Source: Dehalococcoidia bacterium (lineage in GTDB: Bacteria > Chloroflexota > Dehalococcoidia > SM23-28-2 > WHTN01). From it: a stretch of 57,503 nucleotides of DNA. Positions 24,649-33,639 of the stretch are shown in pieces (positions within the stretch are counted from its first letter, which is position 1; the number at the start of each line of letters is the position of its first letter). Made by a program: the position numbers and the translations under genes. The stretch covers positions 1-57,503 of the forward strand of contig WHTN01000006.1 in NCBI GenBank assembly GCA_009377715.1, in the 5' to 3' direction. The notes under the pieces are model-generated. The model saw nothing but the letters and a program-made list of their open reading frames with translations, had not been told where the DNA came from and made no database searches.

Positions 24649-27036
24649 TTACTGACACGCCTCGCAGTCTTCCGGGTTCTCCAACGAACAAGCGATAGCG
24701 TTCGCCTCGTCCGCCGCGGCCTCTTGCTTCGCGGCGTCGCGCACGGTCGTCTTGCGAATGGCCGTCGCCGGACGCGAGCGCAGGTAATATGTGGTCTTCA
24801 GGCCGCTCTTCCAGGCGTACATATACATCGACGATAACTTCCCGATATTCGGCGTAGCCATAAACAAGTTCAACGACTGGCTCTGGTCGATGAACGGACC
24901 GCGACCGACCGCCATATCGATGAGCGAACGCATGGAAAGCTCCCAAGTCGTGCGGTACAGATGACGGAGCGAGTCCGGGACCGCGTTAACGTCCTGGACC
25001 GAGCCATCGGCGGCCTTGATCTCTTCCCGGACCGACTCGTTCCAGAGGCCGATAGCCTTGAGGTCTTCTACGAGATACCTGTTAACCTGCAGGAACTCGC
25101 CGGAAAGTGTCTCGCGCTTGAACAAGTTCGAGACCTGCGGCTCGATCGACTCATAGCAGCCGCAGATCGAGGCAATAGTCGCCGTCGGCGCGATGGCGAT
25201 CAGCAACGAATTGCGCAGGCCATACTTCTTAACGTCCACGCGGAGTGCATCCCAGCGCTCCTTCTCACGCGGCCCGATGTTCCAGAGATCGGGCTGAAGG
25301 ACGTTCGCAGCAGCCTTCGTCTCGGCGAACGACCGATGTGGGCCACTCTCCTTCGCCAGCTCGCAAGAAGTTGCGACGGCGTAGTAATAAATCTCCTCTT
25401 GGATACGACTCGAAAGCTCCAGCGCTTCGGGCGAGCCGAACGGCAGGCGCAGTTTGAAGAAGGCATCTTGCAGACCCATGACGCCGAGGCCGATCGGCCG
25501 CCAGCGAGCATTCGAACTCTCGGCGCTTCCAGTGGGGTAGTAGTTGAGGTCGATAACCCTATCCAGATAGCGCACCGCCATCCGCACGATCTCGCCGAGG
25601 CGGTCGAAGTTGAACTCTCCGGCCTGCACGAGCCGCCCAAGGTTAATCGAGCCGAGATTGCAAACGGCCGTTTCGCCTTCCGAAGTTACCTCCAGGATCT
25701 CTGTGCAAAGGTTAGAGGAGTGGATAACGTTGCCCTCGGCACCGGTTTGATTCGCCTTCGTGTTGCAGGCGTCCTTGAAGCAGAGCCAGCCGTTGCCCGT
25801 CTCCGCGAGCGTCCGCATCATACGAGCGTAAAGCTGTCGCGCCGACAACTGCTTGGCATAGAGTTCTCGCTCTTCGGCCTCAACATATGCCCTCTCGAAG
25901 GCTTCGCCGTAGAGGTCTACCAGGTGCGGCACGGCCTTGGGGTCGAACAGCGACCAGGTTCCATCTTCTTCGACGCGCCGCATGAACAGATCGGAGACCC
26001 ACAGCGCTATATTCAGGTTGTACGTACGACGAGAACTATCGCCGGTGTTATCGCGCAGCTCAAGGAACTCCTCGATGTCGGCGTGCCAGTTCTCTAAGTA
26101 GACGCAGCAAGCGCCCTTGCGCCGTCCACCCTGGTTCACGGCGGCCACCGATGAATCGAGCGTCTTGAGCCAGGGCACGATGCCATTGGAGATGCCATTA
26201 GTGCCCTTGATCAGCGAACCGCGCGAACGGACGCGGTGGTACGGGATGCCGATACCGCCGGAGAACTTGGAGAGCTTGGCGATGTCGGCGTAACGGTCGT
26301 AGATACCCTCCAGGCTGTCCTCTGGGGAGTCGAGCAGATAGCATGACGACAATTGCGGATAGCGGGTGCCGGAGTTGAAAAGGGTCGGCGAACTGGGCAT
26401 ATAGTCGAGGCTGGAAATAAGATCGTAGAACTCTATCGCCTCCGCTGGGCTGCTCGAAAGACCACAGGCGACACGCAGGAAGAAGTACTGAGGCGTCTCG
26501 ATGGCTTTGCGCGTCTCGGGGTGGTGCAACAGATAGCGGTCGTATAGGGTGCGCAAGCCGAAGTACTCGAAGAGATCGTTGCGCGAGGCAAGCATAGCAT
26601 CATCGAATTTGCGACTGTTGTCGGCGACAAGCTTGGCCGTCTGCTCTGCAATCAGGCCAAGGTCATAACCGGTCCTGATCGATTGCGAGAATGACTGGAT
26701 GTCCTGGTTGCGTACCTCTTTATCGATGTAGACCGAGAACAGCCGGGCGGCCAGACGCGAGTACTGCGGCTCTTCGAAGATGAGAGACGACGCAACGTTG
26801 ATCGAGAGGCGGTCGAGTTCAGCGGTAGTCACGCCATCGTAGAGGCCGCTGATGGTCTTAGTCGCCACGCGCAGCGAGTCGACTTCATCCAAGCCGTGGC
26901 AGCTACGGGCTACGGCCCGCACGATCTTGTTGACGTCCGCCGGCTCATAGCTGCCGTTGCGCTTGCGCACACGCATGCCGGTAGCGACGCTCGATTCTGA
27001 GGCCAGTAGCGATTTCACTGAGACTTCGGTAGCCAT
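24649..27036 (-). CDS. nrdA: Class I ribonucleotide reductase, alpha (catalytic) subunit
   Basis: A 795-residue R1 protein that reduces ribonucleoside diphosphates. Residues about 20-110 form an ATP-cone (VRKRNGSYEPADVNKIVRAV), the allosteric activity domain. The catalytic barrel shows QLSSCYLLDSPEDSLEG (first redox cysteine), SSNLCTEILE (the N-x-C-x-E active-site triad), ETAVCNLGSINL (second redox cysteine) and APTATIASICGCYESIEP. The C-terminal CEACQ carries the cysteine pair that re-reduces the active site. The ATG is preceded by AGGGAGGGTCGT. Upstream lie an intrinsic terminator, a cobalamin riboswitch and a strong promoter. Confidence 0.97.
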   Translation of the reverse strand: MATEVSVKSLLASESSVATGMRVRKRNGSYEPADVNKIVRAVARSCHGLDEVDSLRVATKTISGLYDGVTTAELDRLSINVASSLIFEEPQYSRLAARLFSVYIDKEVRNQDIQSFSQSIRTGYDLGLIAEQTAKLVADNSRKFDDAMLASRNDLFEYFGLRTLYDRYLLHHPETRKAIETPQYFFLRVACGLSSSPAEAIEFYDLISSLDYMPSSPTLFNSGTRYPQLSSCYLLDSPEDSLEGIYDRYADIAKLSKFSGGIGIPYHRVRSRGSLIKGTNGISNGIVPWLKTLDSSVAAVNQGGRRKGACCVYLENWHADIEEFLELRDNTGDSSRRTYNLNIALWVSDLFMRRVEEDGTWSLFDPKAVPHLVDLYGEAFERAYVEAEERELYAKQLSARQLYARMMRTLAETGNGWLCFKDACNTKANQTGAEGNVIHSSNLCTEILEVTSEGETAVCNLGSINLGRLVQAGEFNFDRLGEIVRMAVRYLDRVIDLNYYPTGSAESSNARWRPIGLGVMGLQDAFFKLRLPFGSPEALELSSRIQEEIYYYAVATSCELAKESGPHRSFAETKAAANVLQPDLWNIGPREKERWDALRVDVKKYGLRNSLLIAIAPTATIASICGCYESIEPQVSNLFKRETLSGEFLQVNRYLVEDLKAIGLWNESVREEIKAADGSVQDVNAVPDSLRHLYRTTWELSMRSLIDMAVGRGPFIDQSQSLNLFMATPNIGKLSSMYMYAWKSGLKTTYYLRSRPATAIRKTTVRDAAKQEAAADEANAIACSLENPEDCEACQ

Positions 27037-27107
27037 ACGACCCTCCCTACACGATTTTGACGCAGCGAAAGTGTCAGAGCAGAGGGTCTAACGTCACCCA
27101 TTAAGAA

Positions 27108-27134
27108 AGCCCTCGACCTTTTCGGTTGAGGGCT
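27108..27134 (-). terminator. Intrinsic terminator in the nrdA leader
   Basis: On the minus strand AGCCCTCAACC (27134-27124) pairs with GGTCGAGGGCT (27118-27108) across a five-base loop, followed by TTCTTA. It lies between the cobalamin riboswitch and the nrdA start, the position expected for the expression platform of a transcription-attenuating riboswitch. Confidence 0.8.
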
Positions 27135-27199
27135 GCTAGCTAAAGTCTTCGGATGTTATACGTATGTATAACACAGCGAAGCTATTCCAGCATGCTCTC

Positions 27200-27400
27200 A
27201 AGAGCGAAGAGCGGTCGGCTGGGCCTTCCTGGCAGGTCTCCTGACTCCCGGGTCACCGTCCTCCCGCTTAGCCTTCCCATCCCGAAGAACAGTGGCTTGT
27301 GCAGCGGGCGACTCGCCGGTTACAGTGGCGCCTCCGCAGCGGACTTTCACCGCTTTCCCTCTATCGCCTACACAATATATAGTGCATGCGATACCAGTAG
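27200..27400 (-). promoter_or_regulatory. Cobalamin (B12) riboswitch upstream of nrdAB
   Basis: Read on the minus strand, this region has the hallmark elements of a cobalamin riboswitch in order: GGGAAAGCGGTGAAAGTCC, then CGCCACTGTAACC, GCCACTG with TTCGGGATGGGAAGGC, GACCCGGGAGTC, and the B12 box AGTCAGGAGACCTGCC (27246-27231). The core spans roughly 27375 to 27220; outer limits are approximate. It lies between a strong promoter and an intrinsic terminator upstream of nrdA. The predicted logic is that adenosylcobalamin binding favours termination, lowering expression of this B12-independent reductase when cobalamin is plentiful. The same arrangement is known for nrdAB in Streptomyces. Confidence 0.95.
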
Positions 27401-27423
27401 GCACAATATTTAGTTGTGAGCCG

Positions 27424-27452
27424 ATAATAGCAAGACAATTGGCAACTGTCAA
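27424..27452 (-). promoter_or_regulatory. Promoter of the riboswitch-nrdAB transcript
   Basis: On the minus strand TTGACA (27452-27447) and TATTAT (27429-27424) are separated by 17 bases: a perfect -35 box and a near-perfect -10 box. Transcription would start at about 27416, just before the riboswitch. Confidence 0.75.
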
Positions 27453-27549
27453 TAGGGTCGGCGAGCGAAATACAAAAATCGGGGGGCGTGGTCTTTCGCC
27501 GAGTAAACTGTTAAAATATCATTGAAACTAATGTTCTAGAGCGGCAGGT

Positions 27550-29207
27550 GTGAATGAGATAGCGAACGACCACGATGAGAACAATCTTGGTGTTAACCTA
27601 GGAAAGAACTTCCTGGTTCACAAGATTCCGTCTCATTCTGCGACGACATATGACAGGCTTCTCAGCAGGATCAATCGATTCCCTGTTAAGGATTTCTTAA
27701 TGCTGTGTAATCTTGTTGCTAGGTGGATCGATGATAGACCGTCGTTACCCGACGCCCTAATCACCGTACCTCCAAACAAGGACTACGGTGTGTCGGCTCC
27801 ATGCCAAGTTTATCTTGCTCCATGGAGTGTAGCGTTCTTGGCGAAAAGTTCGATTATCCGTTCCCTCGGATATGCGGCAGCACATATTTACGCTAGACGA
27901 TTTTCGTGGGCTCGCCTATATGTATGCCAGCCTCATTGAACAAGCCACCCACAATCAGGCATGGATCGGGAGCCACACCAGGTTCTGTTGACGGTTGCAT
28001 GGGAACAGTTTGTCTATCAATCTGATTTGTTTCCATTGATCCCGCGAGCATATCTCATCTTGGTCACTGGAAATCGAGACATTCCAAATCGGCCTTTCGA
28101 CACCGAGGCGGAGTGGAAGGCGAGAACGGGTATCGAGTTAGAGAAATTCTTGATGGTGGGATTCGGCTATCTTGCTGGAGTTATGGCCCATAACTTGATT
28201 GTGAAATACTTTCCGGCGAGCGGAGTGATGGACAAGGCGATTAGTAGGGATGATTGTGACAAGTTTTTGGCACTTTGTGCCGCCAATTACGATGAATTTC
28301 GGGCCTTGTCGAAAGAGCACGAAGTGACTGACGTGACCTTCAAGAAGTATGAGTTTAATGTTCTACACAAAAGGCCCCTCATCGCTTTGGGCGAGGAGCT
28401 CATAGCACCGGTTCCGTGGATCTTGGCCCATAGAGTTACAGAAGGCCTCTATTTTGATTTGATGGATATGTTTCATGAAGCGACGGGAAATAAATTTCTA
28501 GATTATTTCGGTTATTTGTTCGAACACTATATTGGACGATGAATTACGCTTTCGGTGAAGAGAATGTGTACCACGAACCTAAATACGGCAAGCCGGAACA
28601 CGGAGGACCAGACTGGATAGTGATTGACAAAGATACCGCCATTCTAATCGAGTGTCGGAGTTCTCGACTCAGACTAAACTCAAAGATCTATGCAGATCAT
28701 GAAGACCTCTTAAAGGATACCCGACGTATCTTTCTAGAAACTTTGGAAAAGTATCCAGGCAAGATTGCGGATTTCATGGATGGTTCCATGGATATAGATG
28801 CTACCGGTGTCACTCATTGCGAGGCTATTGTTGTCATGTATGATCAACTTTTCGTCGAGTCTTACTATCGCGAGGTCGCTAGGGAACATTTTGCGCAGAA
28901 GGGCCTAACACCCTTTGATGATTATCACTTTATGGGAGTGGTGGACCTAGAGGTTTTGACCGGGTGGAACTCCACTCACCCAATGAAGACTCTTCTTCTG
29001 AAAAACAAGGAAGCGCGAACTCAAGAAATGCAGGATTTCAACGCATTCTTGCGGACTTACTCAAAGGATCATGATTTAAACTTCATGCACCCATTGCTCA
29101 AGGAAGTATTCGACGAGTTCTTCGCGAAACACTTTCAAATTTCTGCGGACGGAACCAAGCTGGAGCTTGAAGAGCCTACAGCTGACTCAACATCAACTTC
29201 TACTTAA
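27550..29207 (+). pseudogene. Broken, AT-rich gene of unknown function with a possible nuclease-like segment
   Basis: Coding signal runs for 1.66 kb in changing frames. From the GTG at 27550 one frame reads to about 27830-27890. A second frame carries TLDDFRGLAYMYASLIEQ up to about 27965. The first frame resumes at EPHQVLLTVAWEQFVYQSDL to 28542, and another continues from about 28539 to 29207 (NYAFGEENVYHEPKYGK). Joined, it would be a protein of about 550 residues. I do not recognise the family. The segment GPDWIVIDKDTAILIECRSS has the spacing of a PD-(D/E)xK nuclease core (D, then E-x-R/K), which is only a suggestion. The stretch is clearly richer in AT than its neighbours, consistent with transfer from another source. 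Confidence 0.6.
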
Positions 29208-29441
29208 TGTGTTGACCCACTTTTGCTCCACGACGATTTCGTGGCCGTTGAGTTGACTTGTGTCAGGCCACCGTTGTAACAGGACTGTAAACGCGGTGAG
29301 CAAGCCAAGGTCCGTTAGAGGTGCTCTTTCACGATGGTTAAAACCGCGGTTATCTAGTTAAGCTGCGGGTTAAGCAAGGAGACCCCAGCCTAAAGGCTGG
29401 GGCATCTGGATTGCTCGTTCTGTTCCGGGCTGGAGGGACTC
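29208..29441. other. Intergenic gap with one hairpin
   Basis: No gene is seen. A perfect hairpin of the CCTAAAGG type, CCCCAGCCTAAAGGCTGGGG (29383-29402), lies near the end of the convergent SPFH gene and could help terminate transcription. Confidence 0.5.
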
Positions 29442-30323
29442 CTATTGTGGCCGCTCACCTTGGCGCGCCGGCTGGGCTCCGTCACTGGCGCTTTGGCCGT
29501 TGCCGAGCGTCTGACTGATACTGCTGGCCATGTTGATCAGGTCCAACGGCAATATCCACTTCGTCGATGGGCTGGCGCCGATCACCTTCAGCATATCCAT
29601 GTACTGAAGCGACATCGTCTTGTCGTCCACGCCGCGGGCGCTCTCGTAGATCTGCTGGAGCGCGTTGGCGAAACCTTCTGCGTTTAATATCGCGGATTGC
29701 CGCGCGCCCTCAGCGTTTAGGACGGCCGACTGCCTGTTTCCTTCGGCGTTCAGGATGGCGGCCTGCTTATCGCCCTCCGCGATTGTTACGGCAGCCGCTC
29801 TTTGTCCGTCGGCGTCCGTAACGGTCGCCCGTCGATGGCGCTCCGCCGACATTTGGCGACTCATAGCGTCCTGAATATCTCTAGGGGGCAAGATTTCCCT
29901 GATCTCTACAGCGTTAACCTTAATGCCCCACCGGTCTGTAACCTCGTCGAGCTTCGCCCGCATTATTTGGTTTATCTGCTCGCGCTTAGACAGAACATCG
30001 TCGAGGCTCATGTCGCCGACAACGGCACGTAACGTTGTGATAGCAATGCCGCGTGAAGCAGCCACGAAGTCCTCAACTTTGACAACGGCATCCTCGGCAT
30101 TCGTCACTCTGAGATAGACAAGCATGTCTACGGACACGGGCGCGTTGTCCTTAGTGATACACGTCTGCGGCTCAACATCCAGGACCCGTTCGCGCAAGTC
30201 CACGCGAGACGTCTGATCGATGATGGGGAACACCGGGAAGACAAACCCCGGGCCTTTAACGCCGATCAAGTTGCCTAAGCGAAAGTGCAGCACTCGCTGG
30301 TAGGGCAAGACTACTCGAAACAT
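29442..30323 (-). CDS. SPFH/Band 7 (stomatin/prohibitin-like) protein
   Basis: A 293-residue SPFH-domain protein. Typical blocks are VKGPGFVFPVFPIIDQTSRV, RERVLDVEPQTCITKDNAPV, DMLVYLRVTNAEDAV, ITTLRAVVGDMSLDDVLSKR and GIKVNAVEIREILPPRDIQ. After this comes a helical region with a repeated ten-residue unit (x-Q-S-A-(V/I)-L-N-A-E-G), present about three times plus a related first copy. I chose the ATG at 30323 because TTTAGGAGGAACGCG precedes it. SPFH proteins usually scaffold membrane microdomains, but the N-terminal membrane anchor common in stomatins is not obvious here. No NfeD partner gene is adjacent. Confidence 0.9.
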   Translation of the reverse strand: MFRVVLPYQRVLHFRLGNLIGVKGPGFVFPVFPIIDQTSRVDLRERVLDVEPQTCITKDNAPVSVDMLVYLRVTNAEDAVVKVEDFVAASRGIAITTLRAVVGDMSLDDVLSKREQINQIMRAKLDEVTDRWGIKVNAVEIREILPPRDIQDAMSRQMSAERHRRATVTDADGQRAAAVTIAEGDKQAAILNAEGNRQSAVLNAEGARQSAILNAEGFANALQQIYESARGVDDKTMSLQYMDMLKVIGASPSTKWILPLDLINMASSISQTLGNGQSASDGAQPARQGERPQ

Positions 30324-30429
30324 CGCGTTCCTCCTAAAGTTTGATAGCGCCAAGAATCAGTACCCGCATGTTATGCTGTCAACCGATAATCCGCAAGACG
30401 TGCACGCAAGACGCACATGGAGGTAATCT

Positions 30430-31209
30430 ATGGCATGGTTTAACTATACGAACGGACGCATTTGGTACGACGAGCGAGGAAACGGCGAGCCGCTGCTGTT
30501 CCTGCCGGGTTTCACAGAAAGTGGCGATGACTTCTCGCCAATGATCGATGCGCTTGCATCCAGCTATCGCGTCATCGCGGTCGATCTGCCGGGGTCGGGT
30601 CGCTCGGAGCCGCAGCCCCGGCATTACACTCGCACCTGCTACCATGAAGACGCGGAGACGCTCGCAGCGCTTATGGCGCATTTAACGATCGATTCGTTCC
30701 ATACCGCCGGCTTCAGCGATGGCGGCGAAGTGGCGCTTCTTCTCGCCATCCAGCAGCCGAAAGCCATGCGTTCGGCGCTGATCTGGGGCGCCGCCGGTGG
30801 CATAGACGCTAACGCTATTGCCGGCATGATCCCGGTGTTCCACGACATCATAGACAGTCCGCCAGAGTTCATGAAAGACTTTAGCGAACACCTAAAAGCC
30901 CGCTACGGCGAGACCAACGCTCGGCTTATGACCCAGAGCTTCGCCGATGCCGCTCTAGCGATCGTCGACGCGGGTGGCGACATCAGCGGGTCCAGGGCTG
31001 GGGAGATCGAATGCCCCATACTGATCATTGCCGGCGAAAACGATCCGTTTGCTCCGACGTCGCTGGTGCGGCCTCTGGCCGAGCGTATACCGCGCGGCGA
31101 ACTGATCGAGGTGCCGGGTGCAGGCCACTCGGTCCACGAAGAGCAGCCGGAATGGTTCATGCAGACCCTCCTCAACTGGCTGAGGAGGCAATCCGCGCCG
31201 CAGGTTTAG
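30430..31209 (+). CDS. Alpha/beta hydrolase
   Basis: A 259-residue alpha/beta-hydrolase fold protein. The oxyanion region is LLFLPGFTES. The nucleophile elbow is AGFSDGGEVAL (G-x-S-x-G with serine). The acid lies in IAGENDPFAP and the histidine in VPGAGHSVHEEQPEWF, so the catalytic triad looks complete. ATGGAGGTAATCT precedes the ATG. This family covers esterases, C-C hydrolases of aromatic ring-cleavage products, haloperoxidases and others; the sequence does not decide between them. A meta-cleavage product hydrolase role would fit the oxygenase-rich setting but is speculation. It diverges from the SPFH gene. Confidence 0.88.
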   Translation: MAWFNYTNGRIWYDERGNGEPLLFLPGFTESGDDFSPMIDALASSYRVIAVDLPGSGRSEPQPRHYTRTCYHEDAETLAALMAHLTIDSFHTAGFSDGGEVALLLAIQQPKAMRSALIWGAAGGIDANAIAGMIPVFHDIIDSPPEFMKDFSEHLKARYGETNARLMTQSFADAALAIVDAGGDISGSRAGEIECPILIIAGENDPFAPTSLVRPLAERIPRGELIEVPGAGHSVHEEQPEWFMQTLLNWLRRQSAPQV

Positions 31210-31267
31210 AAGCTTTGACGCGACAGCGATTGACGCTTAAACTGTGAGCACTTCAACTCAAAAGGAT

Positions 31268-31292
31268 GCCCTTCGACAAGCTCGGGTGAGCG
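31268..31292. repeat. Family A intergenic repeat
   Basis: A copy with core CCCTTCGACAAGCTCGGGTG lies between the hydrolase and the ornithine cyclodeaminase-like gene, in a 156-base gap without a credible gene. Confidence 0.75.
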
Positions 31293-31365
31293 GAAAAGAA
31301 CCGCTCAGGCGATCCCTTCAAAGGATGTACCTTATCGACCATCGGAGTTTCAATAGGAGGAAAAC

Positions 31366-32385
31366 ATGTTGTACCTCAACCGCGCTCAAGTCGGCGAACT
31401 GCTTACCCATGCGAGGTGTTTCGAGTACTGCGAGGAGATCTTAACCGCGCAGGCTACGGGCGAAGCCGAAGAAGTCCCGCGTTTCCGCTTCACGGTCGAC
31501 GGTTCTTGGCTGTCGATGATGCCCTCTGTCTGGAGGCCGAAGAAGATCGTTGGGCTACGAATCTATGGTGCGGGCAAGTCCGGTGACCCCGTGCGCTATA
31601 TGTACCATCTGTGGGATATGAACGATTGCAGCCATGTGGCGATGCTGGACGCTATCCCGATTCGCGATGTCCGCACCGGCGTTATCGCTGCGATGGGATC
31701 GAAGTATCTAGCCCGCCCGGAGAGCGAGACCGTTGGCATTATCGGCTCGGGCGCTGTATCGCGCCACGCATTGCTGGCGCACACCTCGGTCTTTAAGCTG
31801 AAGCGCGGCAAAATATTTAGTCGCAACCAGGAACACAGCCAGGACTTCGCCAAAGAGATGGGCGAGATGCTCGACATGGACATCGAACCGGTGGAGAGCG
31901 CTGAACAAGCCGTACGAGGCGTAGATATCGTAATCACCGGCACCAACAACCGCGGCGGCGACCCGCTTGTGCGCGGCGAATGGCTCAGCCCCGGCATGTG
32001 CGTAAGCAGTCCAGGCTCCACCGCCGGCGAACTGGACGATGAGGTCATCACGAGAGCTTCGAAGATCGTCATCGATAGCAAACCGCAATTCCAACATCGT
32101 GACGGTGACGTAAGCGGCCAGGTCAAGAAGGGTTTGATCTCCTGGGACAGCGTAGACGAGATCCACGAATTGGTCACTGGACAGAAACGCGGCCGAGAGA
32201 ATGCCGACGAGATTACGGTGCTTAAGACAGAGGGCACGCCGATACAGGACCTCGGATCGGCGGTACGTATCTATGAACTCGCGGTAGAACAGGGCATCGG
32301 CCATGACCTAGGCGGCGACCTGTTCGAACTGGCCAGCGGCTGGTTCTGGACGCCAGAGCGCGACGATAGGACGAAGGTAGGCTAA
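31366..32385 (+). CDS. Ornithine cyclodeaminase / mu-crystallin family protein
   Basis: A 339-residue protein of the OCD/Mu-crystallin family, whose members are NAD(P)-dependent cyclodeaminases, imine reductases or amino-acid dehydrogenases. The dinucleotide-binding loop is VGIIGSGAVSRHALLAH (G-x-G-x-x). Other family features are the substrate-side MMPSVWRPKKIVGLRIYG, RDVRTGVIAAMGSKYLARPE and the C-terminal VLKTEGTPIQDLGSAVRIYE. AATAGGAGGAAAAC precedes the ATG. An intrinsic terminator follows, so it is probably a single-gene unit. The exact substrate cannot be assigned. Confidence 0.9.
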   Translation: MLYLNRAQVGELLTHARCFEYCEEILTAQATGEAEEVPRFRFTVDGSWLSMMPSVWRPKKIVGLRIYGAGKSGDPVRYMYHLWDMNDCSHVAMLDAIPIRDVRTGVIAAMGSKYLARPESETVGIIGSGAVSRHALLAHTSVFKLKRGKIFSRNQEHSQDFAKEMGEMLDMDIEPVESAEQAVRGVDIVITGTNNRGGDPLVRGEWLSPGMCVSSPGSTAGELDDEVITRASKIVIDSKPQFQHRDGDVSGQVKKGLISWDSVDEIHELVTGQKRGRENADEITVLKTEGTPIQDLGSAVRIYELAVEQGIGHDLGGDLFELASGWFWTPERDDRTKVG

Positions 32386-32414
32386 ACTTCCGCCAAACTC
32401 GTATTAAAGTACAA

Positions 32415-32448
32415 CGCCCCCTCCTTAAAAGAGGGGCGCTTTTCGTTT
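32415..32448 (+). terminator. Intrinsic terminator after the ornithine cyclodeaminase-like gene
   Basis: CGCCCCCTC (32415-32423) pairs with GAGGGGCG (32431-32438) with one bulged C and a CTTAAAA loop, followed by CTTTTCGTTTT. Confidence 0.75.
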
Positions 32449-32551
32449 TGGTGTCCACTCCCAAGCTCATCCGTAATTAACACAAATTTCACAAACCGGT
32501 AATCATTTCATAACAGCCCTGAAACATTCCCCCACTATCATTAAGTTCGAT

Positions 32552-32893
32552 ATGTCTATCCAGTTGGGGAATTTGGTCGTCGAACTGGAGCGCCACTTGG
32601 TCTATCTGGACGGTCAGGAGATCAACCTAACTCATATCCAGTTCAAGCTATTGACTCTGCTGGCCAGCAGGCCAGAACGCATTTGGACGCGGGATGAGCT
32701 TGAAGCCAGCCTCGGCTTGAAAAAAGGCAAACGGGGCAGCCTCACTACTCATATCTCCCGACTGCGCAAAGAGCTCGCCCACAGCAAACCCTTCGCGATC
32801 GTTACGGTGCGGAAGCGCGGCTATATCTTCGGCCGGGAGTCCCCTGGGAGACCGTCGCCATCTCAACGGAAAGGATGGCTCGTTAATGCATGA
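32552..32893 (+). CDS. Stand-alone winged-helix (OmpR/PhoB-type) DNA-binding protein
   Basis: A 113-residue protein consisting of a Trans_reg_C winged helix: VVELERHLVYLDGQEINLTH, then FKLLTLLASRPERIWTRDEL, the recognition helix region SLTTHISRLRKELA and the wing IVTVRKRGYIF. There is no receiver domain, so it is either a phosphorylation-independent regulator or the remnant of a response regulator. It lies 21 bases before the molybdopterin-domain gene and the siroheme reductase, all on the plus strand, and probably regulates them. I see no strong Shine-Dalgarno sequence before the ATG. Confidence 0.85.
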   Translation: MSIQLGNLVVELERHLVYLDGQEINLTHIQFKLLTLLASRPERIWTRDELEASLGLKKGKRGSLTTHISRLRKELAHSKPFAIVTVRKRGYIFGRESPGRPSPSQRKGWLVNA

Positions 32894-32914
32894 TCGATTA
32901 CTCGAAGGCCATGG

Positions 32915-33637
32915 TTGCGGCCCGTTATGGAGCAGGACATGATCGAACTCGAACCGACGATTAGAAACGCAAGCGAGACTTCCTTACAGAGGCTCCGCCA
33001 GAACAGGCCCGGAGTGCGGCCGCCGAAGTTCGCAGGCTTATTCGCGAATCTCGACTTCGAGGCTGTCCCACTACCCGTACTGAGCCTCTATCCCATGCCC
33101 TTACCAGTATCTCTGGACTCCCTCGAGATTATGGTATGCGGCCTAGATTGCCGCCCTCGTCTCATCCCCTGGCCTGAGTGTGCCGAGCTTCCTCGTTACA
33201 GGCTGCGAGCCCCCCTTATCTGCCAGATCTTCAACTGGGCAGAGGAGGTCGAGTGGGAAGGCGTACGTCTGGCTGATTTCCTAGAGCATGCCGGCCTGCA
33301 GATGCATCCAGATGGCTACCTAGCTGTCTACTCTAGGGACGGAACGTACTTCGAAGGTTTCTCGACGGATGAGGTGCGAGACCCGAGGGTGCTGCTAGCC
33401 ACTACATTAAACAGGCAGCCGCTACCAGACGCATACGGGGGGCCTCTTCGGCTCGTAGTGCCTTTCTTGCAAGGATACAAGAGCGTGAAGTGGGTGGGCG
33501 CTATCCGCGCCACCCGACACGATCCCGTAGGCATAAAACGGCTCCTGGGCCAAAGCAAGACCGGCCGCTTGGGGCAAGCCTGGCTAAAGCGCTTCGTGCG
33601 CATCTACCCAGCAAAAGGAAGGGCAGGAGACCCATAG
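32915..33637 (+). CDS. Sulfite oxidase-type molybdopterin-binding domain protein
   Basis: A 240-residue protein matching the Oxidored_molyb domain. It shows APLICQIFNWAEEVEWEGVR with Cys103 in the place of the molybdenum-ligand cysteine, LADFLEHAGL, LLATTLNRQPLPDAYGGPLR and VPFLQGYKSVKWVGAI. There is no haem domain, signal peptide or Moco-dimerisation domain. The start is uncertain: a TTG at 32915 opens the frame and ATGs follow at 32927 and 32939. The stop lies two bases before the start of the siroheme reductase, so the two are co-translated. Together they suggest sulfur- or nitrogen-oxyanion metabolism; the reaction of this small protein is unknown. Confidence 0.85.
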   Translation: MRPVMEQDMIELEPTIRNASETSLQRLRQNRPGVRPPKFAGLFANLDFEAVPLPVLSLYPMPLPVSLDSLEIMVCGLDCRPRLIPWPECAELPRYRLRAPLICQIFNWAEEVEWEGVRLADFLEHAGLQMHPDGYLAVYSRDGTYFEGFSTDEVRDPRVLLATTLNRQPLPDAYGGPLRLVVPFLQGYKSVKWVGAIRATRHDPVGIKRLLGQSKTGRLGQAWLKRFVRIYPAKGRAGDP

Positions 33638-33639
33638 CT

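Noticed and set aside
24961..26097. A 378-codon open frame on the plus strand opposite nrdA
   Set aside because: It lies wholly inside the well-supported nrdA gene on the other strand, has no recognisable motif, and is the kind of long antisense frame expected in GC-rich coding sequence.
28530..28545. ATGA overlap read as translational coupling between two real genes
   Set aside because: Upstream pieces already show frame changes, and the sequence on both sides reads as one continuous protein, so a frameshift is the simpler reading.
31244..31444. A 66-codon frame upstream of and overlapping the ornithine cyclodeaminase-like gene
   Set aside because: It crosses a family A repeat, overlaps a well-supported start with a good ribosome binding site, and has no family features.
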